A model generated the notes under the pieces. That model ran no database searches. It was not told where the DNA came from and saw only the letters and a program-made list of their open reading frames with translations. The translations under genes and the position numbers were made by a program. Source: Kosakonia oryziphila (GTDB taxonomy: Bacteria; Pseudomonadota; Gammaproteobacteria; Enterobacterales; Enterobacteriaceae). Taken from it: a DNA stretch of 64,000 nucleotides. The stretch covers positions 1-64,000 of the forward strand of contig NZ_FMBC01000003.1 of the NCBI RefSeq assembly GCF_900094795.1. The letters run 5' to 3'. Within the stretch, counting starts at the first letter, position 1; every line of letters starts with the position of its first letter. This document shows positions 1-9,179 of the stretch, one piece after another.

Positions 1-251
1 TGAACCAGTGGCAAACGCTGATGAGAGATCTGAACAGGTGGATAAGGCGCAGGTTGCGAAGTGTCCTGTGGAAACAGTGGAAAACGGGCAGCAAGCGCTT
101 CAAAGAGTTGCGCAGACGGGGAGTAAGCAAAGACCTTGCAGCGCAAACGGTAGGGAGTTGCCATAAGCAATGGCGGATAAGCTGTAGTCCGGCACTGAGC
201 ATAGCACTTCCCAATCGCCTGTTCATCAGACTGGGCCTACCGGATTTATAG
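1..251 (+). CDS. Group II intron reverse transcriptase/maturase, C-terminal fragment
   Basis: The frame is open from the window edge (first full codon at base 3) to a TAG at 249-251. The visible 82 or so residues match the C-terminal maturase (GIIM) region of bacterial group II intron proteins: a basic block with WIRRRLR then WKQWK, a KELRRRGVS-type segment, and a final ALPNRLFIRLGLPDL-like tail typical of the family. This domain binds the intron RNA and helps splicing and mobility. The reverse transcriptase domain with its YADD motif would lie to the left of the window. The ATG at 21 is internal and not a start. No frameshift or stop is visible in the part shown. Confidence 0.85.
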   Translation, partial: NQWQTLMRDLNRWIRRRLRSVLWKQWKTGSKRFKELRRRGVSKDLAAQTVGSCHKQWRISCSPALSIALPNRLFIRLGLPDL

Positions 252-275
252 GCAGGCGACGATAAACATAACCGA

Positions 276-347
276 ACCGCCGTATACGGACCCGTATGTA
301 CGGTGGTGTGGGAGGAGGCTGATCGTGAGATCAGCCCCTATCCCGAT
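276..347 (+). ncRNA. Group II intron RNA domains V and VI
   Basis: Bases 276-284 pair with 299-307 (one G-U pair). There is a two-base bulge at 297-298 and a short distal stem, 285-288 with 293-296, closed by a tetraloop. This is the shape of the catalytic domain V, with CGC at the position of the catalytic triad (278-280). The next hairpin has the stem 317-324/329-336 with a GTGA loop, and 310-312 can pair with 342-344, leaving A340 unpaired as the likely branch point. Exact limits are inferred from this folding, not measured. Confidence 0.75.
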
Positions 348-350
348 TCT

Positions 351-734
351 TCAGTTTGCGTTAACGGTTGAAAAGAGCCAGAAAGCCAGCGCCGTCATCG
401 CAAACGATCCCAGCAAGTTAACCGCTACGTTCAATAACGCCCAGCTGACACGACCTTCCTGCAACAAAAACACCACTTCAGCAGAAAAGGTGGAAAATGT
501 CGTCAGCCCGCCACAGAAGCCGGTGGTAAGCAGCACTTTCCACACAGGGTCGATATGCGTCATTCGGTTGAACCACGCCAGCCCCATGCCAATAATAAAT
601 GCGCCCACCAGGTTGGCGGTTAACGTGCCAAGGGGAATTATCTGATGCGTCGGGTTTAGCCTCATACTGAGCATCCAGCGCGCAACGCTGCCTGTACCGC
701 CACCGATAAATACCGCTAAAAGAAGTTGTAACAC
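351..734 (-). CDS. crcB: Fluoride ion channel CrcB/Fluc
   Basis: This 127-residue inner membrane protein has the length of E. coli CrcB. Four hydrophobic segments span it. The N-terminal [12 protein letters not shown] stretch and the central [11 protein letters not shown] stretch are the hallmark Fluc motifs that form the pore and the sodium-binding centre. Fluc proteins work as dual-topology dimers that let fluoride leak out of the cytoplasm. The gene is transcribed towards the group II intron, and its stop codon lies only about 3 bases from the intron boundary, so its original 3' flank and any terminator there have been displaced. I see no fluoride riboswitch in the short space towards ybeM. 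Confidence 0.95.
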   Translation of the reverse strand: MLQLLLAVFIGGGTGSVARWMLSMRLNPTHQIIPLGTLTANLVGAFIIGMGLAWFNRMTHIDPVWKVLLTTGFCGGLTTFSTFSAEVVFLLQEGRVSWALLNVAVNLLGSFAMTALAFWLFSTVNAN

Positions 735-823
735 TGTGAAATCCTGCTATTTGATTTGTTAGAGTGCTGAGTTTAGCGCCGTGACCACTTTCTGGCTATG
801 GCGGCACAGCGGAGGGGAAAACG

Positions 824-1612
824 ATGATTGTTGCAGCCGGGCAGTTTGCTGTTACACCGGACTGGGAAACTAATGCATCAACTTGCGTCGAGTTGATGGC
901 GCAAGCGGCACAGCAACAGGCGTCGCTGCTGGTGCTGCCAGAGGCGTTACTGGCCCGGGATGATGCTGACCCTTATCTTTCGGTAAAATCGGCGCAGAGG
1001 CTGGATGGCGGCTTTCTATGTCTGCTTCTTGAAGAGAGCCGCCGGAATAAGATGACCACCATACTGACGGTGCATGTTCCCTCCACGCAAGGGAGGGCAG
1101 TTAATACGCTGCTGGCGTTATGTCAGGGGGAGATCGTTGCCCAGTATGCAAAGCTCCATCTCTATGACGCATTTAATATGCAGGAGTCAGCGCGGGTAGA
1201 TGCGGGCAGCGTTCTGCCACCGCTGATTGAGGTTGGTGGAATGCAGGTCGGGTTGATGACCTGTTATGATTTGCGTTTTCCGGAACTGGCGTTGGCACTG
1301 GCGCTGGCGGGCGCGCAACTGCTGGTTCTGCCTGCCGCATGGGTGCGAGGGCCGCTAAAAGAGCAGCACTGGGCGACATTACTGTCTGCCCGGGCGCTGG
1401 ATACCACTTGTTACATGGTGGCAGCCGGAGAATGTGGAAACAAGAATATCGGCCAGAGTCGGATTATCGATCCGCAAGGTGTAACCATTGCTGCGGCTGC
1501 CGAAGCGCCACAACTCATTTATGTTGAGGTCACGACAGATCGCGTAATGCAAACGCGAGAGAAACTTCCCGTTTTACAGAACCGACGCTTTGCGCCGCCG
1601 CAACTCCTGTGA
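824..1612 (+). CDS. ybeM: Nitrilase-superfamily amidase YbeM (likely deaminated glutathione amidase)
   Basis: The 262-residue protein is a carbon-nitrogen hydrolase with the complete catalytic triad visible: Glu40 in LVLPEALL, Lys110 in QYAKLHLYD and Cys147 in [12 protein letters not shown]. The family relation to Nit1 suggests it hydrolyses deaminated glutathione, a metabolite repair reaction in the cytosol. The ATG at 824 follows a good GGAGGGG ribosome site. In E. coli K-12 ybeM is known as a broken gene, whereas here the frame is continuous. It sits between divergent crcB and tatE. Confidence 0.9.
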   Translation: MIVAAGQFAVTPDWETNASTCVELMAQAAQQQASLLVLPEALLARDDADPYLSVKSAQRLDGGFLCLLLEESRRNKMTTILTVHVPSTQGRAVNTLLALCQGEIVAQYAKLHLYDAFNMQESARVDAGSVLPPLIEVGGMQVGLMTCYDLRFPELALALALAGAQLLVLPAAWVRGPLKEQHWATLLSARALDTTCYMVAAGECGNKNIGQSRIIDPQGVTIAAAAEAPQLIYVEVTTDRVMQTREKLPVLQNRRFAPPQLL

Positions 1613-1739
1613 TGTTTTTTTAAACAAAACTTGATTCATCTCGTTACAGATTGCTATTGTGTGCGCGCGTCGGATGACCGTTAATGAACTCAGGTTATAA
1701 TGACGTTTTATACAGCCTGTTTTACGAAAGAAGGTATCT

Positions 1740-1937
1740 ATGGGTGAAATTAGTATTACCAAGCTGCTGGTCGTGGCCGCACTGGTTGTTCTGCTGTTTG
1801 GAACCAAGAAGTTGCGTACGTTGGGCGGTGATCTGGGCGCAGCCATCAAGGGCTTCAAAAAAGCCATGAATGATGACGATGCCGCGAAGAAAGACGCTAA
1901 CGAAGTGACAGCAGAAAAACTCACTCACAAAGAGTGA
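1740..1937 (+). CDS. tatE: Sec-independent translocase subunit TatE
   Basis: TatE is a small TatA-like component of the twin-arginine protein export system. The 65 residues show the expected plan: a short N-terminus (MGEISITK), one membrane helix at about residues 6-21, the [21 protein letters not shown] amphipathic hinge region, then a charged tail. It is two residues shorter than the 67-residue K-12 protein, with the difference in the acidic tail. An AAGAAGG ribosome site precedes the ATG. It is a single-gene unit closed by the hairpin at 1957-1984. Confidence 0.95.
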   Translation: MGEISITKLLVVAALVVLLFGTKKLRTLGGDLGAAIKGFKKAMNDDDAAKKDANEVTAEKLTHKE

Positions 1938-1956
1938 ACTGCCCCGACAGGCGAAA

Positions 1957-1984
1957 AAAACCGGCGTAGATGCCGGTTTTTTTG
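1957..1984. terminator. Bidirectional rho-independent terminator between tatE and lipA
   Basis: A stem of AAACCGGC/GCCGGTTT type, with a short GTAGAT loop, is flanked by an A run on the left and a run of seven or more T on the right. It can end tatE transcripts on the plus strand and lipA transcripts on the minus strand. Confidence 0.85.
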
Positions 1985-2003
1985 TCTGGAGTGTAAGCAG
2001 GTG

Positions 2004-2969
2004 TTACTTCACTTCAATACCTTTAGCCTGCAAGTCCGCGTGATAGGAAGAACGAACAAACGGGCCGCACGCCGCATGGGTAAAGCCCATTGCCAGCGCT
2101 TCTTCTTTCATCTCGTCAAACTCGTCCGGGCTGACATAGCGCTGAACCGGCAGGTGATGGCGGCTTGGCTGTAAATACTGCCCCAGCGTCAGCATCGTCA
2201 CACCGTGGCGGCGCAGATCGCGCATCACATCGATAATTTCAGCATTCGTTTCGCCAAGTCCTACCATCAAACCGGATTTGGTTGGGATCTCCGGATGCGC
2301 TTCCTTAAAACGCTCCAGCAGTTTCAGTGACCAGTTGTAATCGGCACCTGGACGTACCTGGCGATAGATACGCGGCACGTTCTCGAGATTGTGGTTAAAC
2401 ACGTCTGGCGGCGTTGCGGTGAGGATATCCAGCGCACGATCCATACGGCCACGGAAGTCCGGAACCAGCGTCTCAATTTTGATGGATGGACTTTTTTCGC
2501 GGATTGCGGTGATGCAGTCCGCGAAATGCTGTGCACCGCCGTCACGCAAATCATCACGGTCAACGGAAGTGATGACCACATAACGCAGCGCCATATCAGC
2601 AATAGTCTGCGCCAGTTTTTGCGGTTCGTTAGCGTCAGGCGCCACCGGACGACCGTGCGCTACATCGCAGAATGGGCAACGACGTGTGCAGATGGCACCG
2701 AGGATCATAAAAGTGGCCGTTCCGTGATTGAAACACTCAGCAAGGTTCGGGCAGGATGCCTCTTCACACACAGAGTGCAGCCCATTTTTACGCATGGCTG
2801 CTTTGATCCCCTGGATACGGGAAGAATCTGCCGGGAGTTTGATTTTCATCCATTCCGGTTTTCTCAGCAGAGCTTCGCGCTCGATTGCCACGTTTTTAAC
2901 CGGGATAAGCGCCATTTTATCGGCATCGCGGTACTTAACACCGCGTTCCATCACAATGGGTTTACTCAT
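2004..2969 (-). CDS. lipA: Lipoyl synthase LipA
   Basis: LipA is a radical SAM enzyme that inserts two sulfur atoms into protein-bound octanoyl chains to make lipoate. At 321 residues it has the K-12 length. Both iron-sulfur sites are visible: the auxiliary-cluster cysteines in [12 protein letters not shown] (68, 73, 79) and the radical [11 protein letters not shown] cysteines (94, 98, 101). The C-terminal RSSYHAD motif supplies the serine ligand of the auxiliary cluster. It works after LipB, the next enzyme gene upstream on the same strand, with ybeF between them. Confidence 0.97.
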   Translation of the reverse strand: MSKPIVMERGVKYRDADKMALIPVKNVAIEREALLRKPEWMKIKLPADSSRIQGIKAAMRKNGLHSVCEEASCPNLAECFNHGTATFMILGAICTRRCPFCDVAHGRPVAPDANEPQKLAQTIADMALRYVVITSVDRDDLRDGGAQHFADCITAIREKSPSIKIETLVPDFRGRMDRALDILTATPPDVFNHNLENVPRIYRQVRPGADYNWSLKLLERFKEAHPEIPTKSGLMVGLGETNAEIIDVMRDLRRHGVTMLTLGQYLQPSRHHLPVQRYVSPDEFDEMKEEALAMGFTHAACGPFVRSSYHADLQAKGIEVK

Positions 2970-3180
2970 AGCGTGCGTGTTCCAGTTGCGGATAACGAAG
3001 TAAGTATTTCAATTCAAGTGAATGTTGTATTTATCAACTATTTTTGAATTAACGTGCGCGCAGTATACCATTATTGGCGAGTAGAAAGCAGCCTGACAGC
3101 GGGAGCAATTTGTAAAATAGTTGTTGTTTTGTGCCTAATGCCCAGCAAGTGTTAGCACTTTCACCAGGGGAGAACGGGCG

Positions 3181-4134
3181 TTAAAAAGCCCGTCGGATAA
3201 CATTGATGACATTCTCCAGCACAGGATCGCGCAAACTCAATTTATTGTAATACAGTGAGATATCGAACCGTTCACTGCTAATCGGCGGAAAATCGATTTC
3301 GACCAGTGGCCAGCAATTACTGAAGAGTTTGAACAAACGTCTCGGCATCAGGCCGAGCAGATCGCTGTTGCCGATCAGTGCTGCAATAGTAAACACATTG
3401 TAACTGCTAAAACTCACCTGACGTTCCGGAAAGAGATCCTGCACACGCTGACGCAGCCCACTCAGTTTTTGCCCTTCCATCATGAGCAGTGTGTGCTCAT
3501 ACTTTTGCAATACTACTTCGTTGATCGGCTCATTCAGACAAGGATGCCCTTTACGACACACCAGCATCATCCGGTCGCTATACAACACGTGATGATTGAG
3601 TGTGCGCGAACTGGCAATATGCGTATCAATAATCAAATCCGTCTGGAACTGACTAAGCTGGCTTTCTGCGTCGTTTACCGGGATATTACGCATCATCAGA
3701 TGCGGCGTTTGCGCTTTAATAGCCTGAAAGAGGATCGGAATAACTAATGCGCCGATCGACGGCGGCGTGCCAATCGTAATGGTTCGTTGTTTGTCGTAGC
3801 TACCGGTAAGATCCAACGCGCCAAGAATCGACTCCAGCCCCTGGCTGATATATTCATGCAAATGTGTGGCATAGGCGGTCGGTGTAACGCCCTGACCTTT
3901 ACGAATAAAAAGCGGATCTGGAAATATTAAGCGCAGTTTCTGAATCGATTGGCTAATAGCAGAAGGCGTGAGGCTAAGCACTTTTGCCGCGTTGACGATT
4001 CCTTTATGGACATATACTGCCTCAAAAATTGTCAGTAAGTTGAGATCAATATTGCGCAGCGTCCGGAAGATTTGCGGCTTATCTTCTTCAGGGCAAACGG
4101 TTATTCGCTTTTCCTGTAGGTTATTATTATCCAC
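3181..4134 (-). CDS. ybeF: LysR-family transcriptional regulator YbeF
   Basis: The 317-residue protein has a LysR-type winged helix-turn-helix at about residues 30-90 (IDLNLLTIFEAVY, AAKVLSLTPSAISQSIQKL), followed by a substrate-binding co-inducer domain. Its length and place between lipA and lipB match YbeF, whose function is not established. The DNA-binding part is close to my memory of K-12 YbeF, but the effector domain differs at very many positions, more than neighbouring genes do. Base composition is also more AT-rich than the surroundings. Confidence 0.85.
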   Translation of the reverse strand: MDNNNLQEKRITVCPEEDKPQIFRTLRNIDLNLLTIFEAVYVHKGIVNAAKVLSLTPSAISQSIQKLRLIFPDPLFIRKGQGVTPTAYATHLHEYISQGLESILGALDLTGSYDKQRTITIGTPPSIGALVIPILFQAIKAQTPHLMMRNIPVNDAESQLSQFQTDLIIDTHIASSRTLNHHVLYSDRMMLVCRKGHPCLNEPINEVVLQKYEHTLLMMEGQKLSGLRQRVQDLFPERQVSFSSYNVFTIAALIGNSDLLGLMPRRLFKLFSNCWPLVEIDFPPISSERFDISLYYNKLSLRDPVLENVINVIRRAF

Positions 4135-4399
4135 GCTTGTGCTCCATAATCATTCGCAACATGAATGATAGTTGAATTTGTTTTTCTAGTTGATTATTAA
4201 TTTGAGTTAACATCCTGTCATGCATCATCATTACGTAATTTTTTCATCGTGATGCGAACATTGCGCTCAAAATTGCTGGCCTGAAGCACGCATACGAAGC
4301 CGGAATAGCACCGTAATGTATATTTGCCAGACAAGGCAGGTAGGTTGAAAATAGAGAAGAAGGCATCTGTTGTAAAGCGCTAACATGCCAGTTAAATAA

Positions 4400-4422
4400 C
4401 GACCCGCACAAAATGCGGGTCG
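4400..4422 (-). terminator. Hairpin after lipB, likely terminator
   Basis: A perfect nine-base stem (CGACCCGCA with TGCGGGTCG) lies 15-37 bases past the lipB stop. On the minus strand it is followed by a T/A-rich stretch rather than a clean T run. The rest of the 300-base lipB-ybeF gap (4135-4399) is AT-rich. It should carry the ybeF promoter, but I could not fix a clear one. Confidence 0.6.
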
Positions 4423-4436
4423 AAATACATGATATA

Positions 4437-5078
4437 TTAAGCACCCATATATTGATGGCGCGGATTGTTTAGTAACGCTAAAAATTGCTGAACAAGAATT
4501 GGCCTTAGGTTATCCACCCCAGTATTTTCCGTCAGTTGGCTGACCTGCGTCATTTCCATTCCGGCATAGCCACAGGGATTGATGCGCATAAACGGTGTCA
4601 GATCCATGTCGATATTTAATGCCAGCCCGTGAAATGAGCAACCTTTACGGATACGCAAACCCAGCGAACAGATCTTCTTCCCCTGTACATAAACGCCCGG
4701 TGCATCAGCGCGCGCTTGTGCATTGATTCCCTGCGTCGCCAGCGTGTTGATAACCGTATTTTCCAGCAACGTAACAAGCTCACGCACACCAATTTTACGG
4801 CGTTTCAGGTTGATTAGCACGTACATCACTTGCTGGCCTGGGCCGTGATAGGTCACCTGGCCGCCGCGGTCGCTCTGGATGACCGGAATATCTCCGGGTG
4901 CCAGAACGTGTTCAGCTTTACCGGCCTGCCCCTGAGTAAACACCGGGTAGTGCTCTACCAGCCAGATTTCATCAGGCGTTGTATCGTCGCGGGTATCTGT
5001 GAAGTCATGCATTTGTTGGGACACTGGCTCGTAAGGTTGCAGGCCCAGATTGCGGATAAGAATGGTGTCCTGAGACAA
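4437..5078 (-). CDS. lipB: Octanoyltransferase LipB
   Basis: LipB moves octanoate from acyl carrier protein to the lipoyl domains of 2-oxoacid dehydrogenases, giving LipA its substrate. The 213-residue protein keeps the catalytic residues Lys135 ([10 protein letters not shown]) and Cys169 (RINPCGYAG), and the substrate-pocket motif [12 protein letters not shown] at about 71-82. The start gives the same length as K-12. The last 40 residues differ strongly from the E. coli, Salmonella and Klebsiella versions I remember, while the catalytic core is conserved. It is preceded on the same strand by ybeD. Confidence 0.95.
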   Translation of the reverse strand: MSQDTILIRNLGLQPYEPVSQQMHDFTDTRDDTTPDEIWLVEHYPVFTQGQAGKAEHVLAPGDIPVIQSDRGGQVTYHGPGQQVMYVLINLKRRKIGVRELVTLLENTVINTLATQGINAQARADAPGVYVQGKKICSLGLRIRKGCSFHGLALNIDMDLTPFMRINPCGYAGMEMTQVSQLTENTGVDNLRPILVQQFLALLNNPRHQYMGA

Positions 5079-5129
5079 AACGGCATCTCCGGCGGAGAAA
5101 AGAGTGAGGGGAGTATATCACAGCAAAGA

Positions 5130-5155
5130 CGTTACCCGAATGTTTCCGGGTAACG
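5130..5155. other. Intercistronic hairpin between ybeD and lipB
   Basis: A perfect nine-base stem (CGTTACCCG and its complement) encloses an eight-base loop directly after the ybeD stop. On the minus strand only a weak T-containing stretch follows, so it is more likely an attenuating or RNA-stabilising hairpin than a full terminator. Confidence 0.6.
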
Positions 5156-5163
5156 CCAAACGA

Positions 5164-5427
5164 TTACAGAACCATACGCACAATTTCAATGTTGCCGAGT
5201 TCTTCGTACAACGTTTCAACTTGCTCAATATGGGTGGCGGTGATGGTGATGGATACCGAGTGGTAATTGCCTTTGCTGCTCGGTTTTACCTGCGGGGAGT
5301 AATCACCAGGCGCGTGGCGCTGCACCACTTCAACCACCAGATCAACCAGCTCTGGCTTCGCCAGACCCATCACTTTGTAAGTAAAGGGTGTCGGGAATTC
5401 AAGCAGTTCTTTGAGATTGGTTTTCAT
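5164..5427 (-). CDS. ybeD: DUF493 protein YbeD
   Basis: This 87-residue cytosolic protein matches YbeD in length and position between dacA and lipB. The family has an ACT-like ferredoxin fold (DUF493). A conserved [14 protein letters not shown] segment near the N-terminus and the [12 protein letters not shown] strand-helix are visible. Its biochemical role is unknown; the ACT-like fold hints at regulation by a small molecule. It lies downstream of a terminator behind dacA and may be co-transcribed with lipB. Confidence 0.92.
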   Translation of the reverse strand: MKTNLKELLEFPTPFTYKVMGLAKPELVDLVVEVVQRHAPGDYSPQVKPSSKGNYHSVSITITATHIEQVETLYEELGNIEIVRMVL

Positions 5428-5446
5428 GTCAGCTCCGGCGTAAAAA

Positions 5447-5476
5447 ATAATAACTCCTGCCGGATGGGCAGGAGTT
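5447..5476 (-). terminator. Rho-independent terminator of dacA
   Basis: On the minus strand a ten-base stem (AACTCCTGCC/GGCAGGAGTT) is followed by TTATTATTTTTTA. A T run also follows the stem on the plus strand. It separates dacA from ybeD. Confidence 0.8.
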
Positions 5477-5531
5477 TTTCTGAGATGCTAAGTATATGGG
5501 GACGGAAATCACACTTTCAAGTGCTCAATTT

Positions 5532-6743
5532 TTAACCGAACCAGTGATGGAACATCAATTTAATGTAATCAATGACTTTGCCGAAGAAATTGCCTTCCGG
5601 TATCTCCTGCAACACCACCAGCGGGCGCTGCTCAATGGTTTTGCCATCTAACTGGAAGTTAATGGAACCAACAACCTGATTTTTTTGCAGCGGTGCATGC
5701 AGTTCGCTGGTGTTCAACACATAGCTGGCTTTCAGATCTTTCATGCGGCCACGTGGAATGGTCAGGTAAACGTCTTTATCAACGCCCAACGATGCGCGAT
5801 CGCTGTTGCCAAACCAGGCTGGCTCAGAAGCAAACTCTTTACCGGCTTTCAGCGGACTGACGGTTTCAAAGAAGCGGAAGCCCCAGGTTAGCAGTTTTTT
5901 GCTTTCGGTTTCGCGGCCTTTAAAGGTACGACCACCCATTACGGCAGAGATCAGGCGCATCTGACCTTCCGTTGCCGAAGCCACCAGGTTATAACCCGCT
6001 TTTTCGGTATGGCCGGTTTTGATACCGTCCACGTTCAGGCTGTTATCCCACAGCAAACCATTACGGTTGGTCTGGCGGATGCCGTTAAAGGTAAATTCTT
6101 TTTCTTTATAGATGGAGTATTCGTTCGGTACGTCGCGGATTAATGCCTGGCCAATCAGCGCCATATCGCGTGCGGAGCTGTACTGGCCATCAGCGTCCAG
6201 GCCGTGAACCGTCTGGAAGTGGCTGTTCTGCAAACCGAGCGCATTCACATAGCTGTTCATCAGGCCGACGAAAGCATCCTGGCTGCCCGCAACATAATCG
6301 GCCATTGCTACACAGGCGTCGTTGCCGGATTGCAGGTTGATACCACGAATCAACTGAGAAACCGGCACCTGCATGCCAGGTTTCAGGAACATTAGCGAAG
6401 AGCCACGGAATACCGGGTTGCCGGTCGCCCATGCATCCTTACCGATAGTCACCAAATCGCTGTCTTTAAACTTGCCCGCTTTCATCGCCTGGCCGATGAC
6501 ATAGCTGGTCATCATTTTGGTCAGACTCGCCGGATCACGGCGTGCGTCGGCGTTCTGTTCCGCCAGCACTTTACCGGAGTTGTAATCGATCAGGATGTAA
6601 GATTCCGCGTCAATCTGCGGAACGCCTGGGATCATGGTTTTGATATTCAGATCATCAGCATGGGCGACGGTAAGAGACGCTGCAGTCAGCGCGGTGGTGA
6701 GCGCCAGGCGCTGCACAAAACGAACGGAAAAAGTGGTCTTCAT
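5532..6743 (-). CDS. dacA: D-alanyl-D-alanine carboxypeptidase DacA (PBP5)
   Basis: PBP5 trims the terminal D-alanine from peptidoglycan pentapeptides at the outer face of the inner membrane. The 403 residues begin with a signal peptide cut near residue 29 (AHA before DDLN). The active-site motifs follow in order: SLTK with nucleophile Ser73, SGN near 139-141 and KTG near 242-244. A C-terminal beta domain ends in the amphipathic anchor [15 protein letters not shown], which attaches the protein to the membrane. The signal peptide differs from K-12 while the mature protein is highly conserved. It is the downstream member of the shape-gene cluster. Confidence 0.97.
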   Translation of the reverse strand: MKTTFSVRFVQRLALTTALTAASLTVAHADDLNIKTMIPGVPQIDAESYILIDYNSGKVLAEQNADARRDPASLTKMMTSYVIGQAMKAGKFKDSDLVTIGKDAWATGNPVFRGSSLMFLKPGMQVPVSQLIRGINLQSGNDACVAMADYVAGSQDAFVGLMNSYVNALGLQNSHFQTVHGLDADGQYSSARDMALIGQALIRDVPNEYSIYKEKEFTFNGIRQTNRNGLLWDNSLNVDGIKTGHTEKAGYNLVASATEGQMRLISAVMGGRTFKGRETESKKLLTWGFRFFETVSPLKAGKEFASEPAWFGNSDRASLGVDKDVYLTIPRGRMKDLKASYVLNTSELHAPLQKNQVVGSINFQLDGKTIEQRPLVVLQEIPEGNFFGKVIDYIKLMFHHWFG

Positions 6744-6881
6744 GGTCGAACAACGACATCCGTGATGGAGTTAAAAAAAGTGCCTTACTATAGCAAAAGC
6801 TATATCGGCAGGCATCCGACTTTAAGCATGACTTTGTTAATGCTGCTTACATAAGCTGACAAAGTCAGACACCTTACCCAA

Positions 6882-8054
6882 TTACTGCGCGCCAGTGATA
6901 AAAGACTGTAATTGCGCTTCATTTTGCAACCGCTGCTGCAGTGCGCTGGCGTCTGCTTTAGTGCTGAATGGCCCAAGCTGAACGCGCCATACCGCACCGT
7001 TCTGCGTCACGCGGCCCGGTACAGAGAACTGCTGGGCCAGGCGCTGCTGATACTGCTGTGCGCGAGTCTGATCGCTGACGGCGCCGACCTGCACCATATA
7101 GCCGCTGCTGGAGGCTGCTGTTGCGCTGCTGGCGGTGACGGAACTTTGTACGCGCCCCTGGACAGATCCCGGCGCCGTAACTGGCGAAGTGCGGGTTGCT
7201 GGCATCACGGTTTGCGTTACCGGCGTGGTGGTTTGCGCGACTGGCGTCGTGGTCGCCGTTGCGATCGGTTGCGCTGGTTCACTGCCTTCCAGCACGCCGC
7301 TGGGGAGCGGTGTCGGTGCACCGAGGAAGCCGCCGCTACTTACCGGCGCGCCAGTGGCATCGCTGCTTTTTAGCGTATCGTTACTGATGGCCTGAACGTT
7401 GCCCTGCGGCTGTACAGGCTGCGGTGCGGAAGAGACACTGCCCGAACCGTCGCCGAGATCGGGACGCGCGGGCAGCACATAGGTTTGCTGCGCGACTTTA
7501 GTACAGGCCATGCCCGGCCCGGAGAGTGAACCATCCTGAGCGACGATAATCGGGTCGATACGCACTTTGGTGTTATTCGACGTGTTCAGGCGGTCCGCTG
7601 CCGCGCGCGATAACGAGATCACTCGGTCGTTGCCATATGGTCCACGATCGTTAATGCGAACAACAATCATGCGGCCATTTGCCAGGTTGGTGATACGTGC
7701 GTAGCTTGGGATCGGCAGCGTCGGATGGGCTGCCGTCAGTTGCATTGGATCGAACGCTTCGCCGGAAGCGGTCAGATTGCTGCCCGGCTCAGCATCATAA
7801 ATGGCGGCGAAACCGGCCTGGCTGAAACGGGAAGGATCCTTAACGATTTTGTAGCTCTTGCCGTCGCGCTCATAATCCTGATTTGCCGTGGCATTCGGTG
7901 CTTCGTAATGAGGCTCCGCGCCGCTGATCTCAACAACAGGACCAGTACACACCGCAGGTTGAGGCGCTACGGTCGTCTGCTGCTGACCATCATCATTTGA
8001 ACATGCTGCCAGTAACCCTGCTGCTATGCAGATCCCCAGCCATTGCTTACGCAT
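6882..8054 (-). CDS. rlpA: Septal lipoprotein and lytic transglycosylase-like RlpA
   Basis: RlpA is an outer-membrane lipoprotein that binds peptidoglycan lacking stem peptides at the division site. I choose the ATG at 8054, giving 390 residues: it has an AGAGGTG ribosome site and starts MRKQWLG followed by a lipobox (GLLAAC). An upstream in-frame start would add 22 unlikely residues inside mrdB. A double-psi beta-barrel domain occupies about residues 60-170 (ARITNLANGRMIVVRINDRGPY). A long proline/threonine-rich linker follows, then a C-terminal SPOR domain of about 75 residues. K-12 RlpA is 362 residues, and the extra length is in the linker. Confidence 0.95.
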   Translation of the reverse strand: MRKQWLGICIAAGLLAACSNDDGQQQTTVAPQPAVCTGPVVEISGAEPHYEAPNATANQDYERDGKSYKIVKDPSRFSQAGFAAIYDAEPGSNLTASGEAFDPMQLTAAHPTLPIPSYARITNLANGRMIVVRINDRGPYGNDRVISLSRAAADRLNTSNNTKVRIDPIIVAQDGSLSGPGMACTKVAQQTYVLPARPDLGDGSGSVSSAPQPVQPQGNVQAISNDTLKSSDATGAPVSSGGFLGAPTPLPSGVLEGSEPAQPIATATTTPVAQTTTPVTQTVMPATRTSPVTAPGSVQGRVQSSVTASSATAASSSGYMVQVGAVSDQTRAQQYQQRLAQQFSVPGRVTQNGAVWRVQLGPFSTKADASALQQRLQNEAQLQSFITGAQ

Positions 8055-8064
8055 TGCGCACCTC

Positions 8065-9177
8065 TTAAACGTTCTTAGACAACATTTTCCTGTGAGTATG
8101 GATCGACATAACGATACCAAACCCGGCCATGAGTACGATCAGAGCTGATCCGCCGTAACTGATCAGTGGCAACGGTACGCCGACCACCGGCAGTATGCCA
8201 CTCACCATACCAATATTTACGAACACATAAACGAATAAAATCAACATTAAACCGCCAGCCATGACACGGCCAAAGGTGGTTTGTGCCCGCGCGGCAATCC
8301 ATAACCCGCGCATAATCAGCAGCACATACAGCGCCAGCAAAATCAGAATCCCGATCAGCCCCAGCTCTTCCGCCAGTACGGCGAAGATAAAGTCGGTGTG
8401 GCGTTCGGGCAGGAACTCCAGCTGCGACTGCGTACCGTGCAACCAACCTTTGCCGCTCAGACCGCCGGAGCCGATAGCAATTTTCGACTGAATAATATGG
8501 TAGCCTGCGCCGAGCGGATCGGTTTCCGGATCGAGCAACATCATCACACGTTGGCGCTGATAATCATGCATCAGGAAGAACCACAGCACCGGAATAAACG
8601 CCGCGACCAGCACCGCAGCAATAGCGATCAGCCGCCAGCTTAGACCGGAAAGGAACAGGACAAACAGCCCCGAGAGCACCACCAGAATCGCGGTACCCAG
8701 ATCCGGCTGCGCCGCCACCAGCAGCGTTGGCAGAAAGATCAGCGCCAGCGCAATAGCGGTATTTTTCAGCGAAGGCGGGCAAACGTCGCGGTTAATAAAG
8801 CGCGCCACCATCAGCGGCACGGCGATTTTAGCGATCTCAGAAGGTTGAAAACGTACAACGCCGAGATCGAGCCAACGCTGCGCACCTTTGGAGATCGCGC
8901 CGAAAGCATCCACCGCTACCAGCAGGATAATGCAGAAAATGTAGAGATAGGGCGCCCAGCCTTCATAGACGCGCGGCGGCACCTGCGCCAGCACTACCAT
9001 GATAATCAGCCCCATGGCGATCTGGCCGATTTTACGTTCGGTCATGCCAATGTCCTGGCCGCTGGCGCTCCAAATCACGATCGAGCTATAAAACAGCAGC
9101 GCGAGGATGATAAGCAACATTGTGGGATCAATATGTATTTTGTCCCAGAACGATTTTTTGTTCGGATTATCCGTCAT
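8065..9177 (-). CDS. mrdB: Peptidoglycan glycosyltransferase RodA (MrdB)
   Basis: RodA is the SEDS-family glycan polymerase of the rod-shape elongation machinery. The 370-residue sequence has about ten membrane helices and the family signatures, including the segment [16 protein letters not shown], the [11 protein letters not shown] loop and the C-terminal [11 protein letters not shown] motif. Its length equals K-12 RodA. It starts 3 bases after the mrdA stop, so the two partners are translationally linked. It works with MrdA (PBP2), MreBCD and RodZ in side-wall synthesis. Confidence 0.97.
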   Translation of the reverse strand: MTDNPNKKSFWDKIHIDPTMLLIILALLFYSSIVIWSASGQDIGMTERKIGQIAMGLIIMVVLAQVPPRVYEGWAPYLYIFCIILLVAVDAFGAISKGAQRWLDLGVVRFQPSEIAKIAVPLMVARFINRDVCPPSLKNTAIALALIFLPTLLVAAQPDLGTAILVVLSGLFVLFLSGLSWRLIAIAAVLVAAFIPVLWFFLMHDYQRQRVMMLLDPETDPLGAGYHIIQSKIAIGSGGLSGKGWLHGTQSQLEFLPERHTDFIFAVLAEELGLIGILILLALYVLLIMRGLWIAARAQTTFGRVMAGGLMLILFVYVFVNIGMVSGILPVVGVPLPLISYGGSALIVLMAGFGIVMSIHTHRKMLSKNV

Positions 9178-9179
9178 GA

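Larger units (their letters stand above)
1..347 (+). mobile_element. Group II intron, 3' part (left end outside window)
   Basis: The window opens inside a bacterial group II intron on the plus strand. Its maturase reading frame ends at 251. It is followed by a domain V-like hairpin (about 276-307) and a domain VI-like hairpin (about 310-344) with a candidate bulged branch-point A at 340. The 3' splice boundary is most likely at 347, where the sequence ends in AT, about seven bases after that A. The crcB stop codon begins at 351, so the element lies directly against the crcB 3' end. In related genomes cspE lies upstream, so the intron probably sits between cspE and crcB. Its 5' half is not visible, and I cannot say whether it is full length. 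Confidence 0.85.

Noticed and set aside
734-824. Fluoride riboswitch upstream of crcB
   Set aside because: The 89-base gap shows no conserved pseudoknot pattern that I can see, and enterobacterial crcB is not known for one.
5130-5155. ybeD-lipB hairpin as a terminator
   Set aside because: The T tract is weak, and lipB needs expression from the same strand. It is recorded as an intercistronic hairpin instead.
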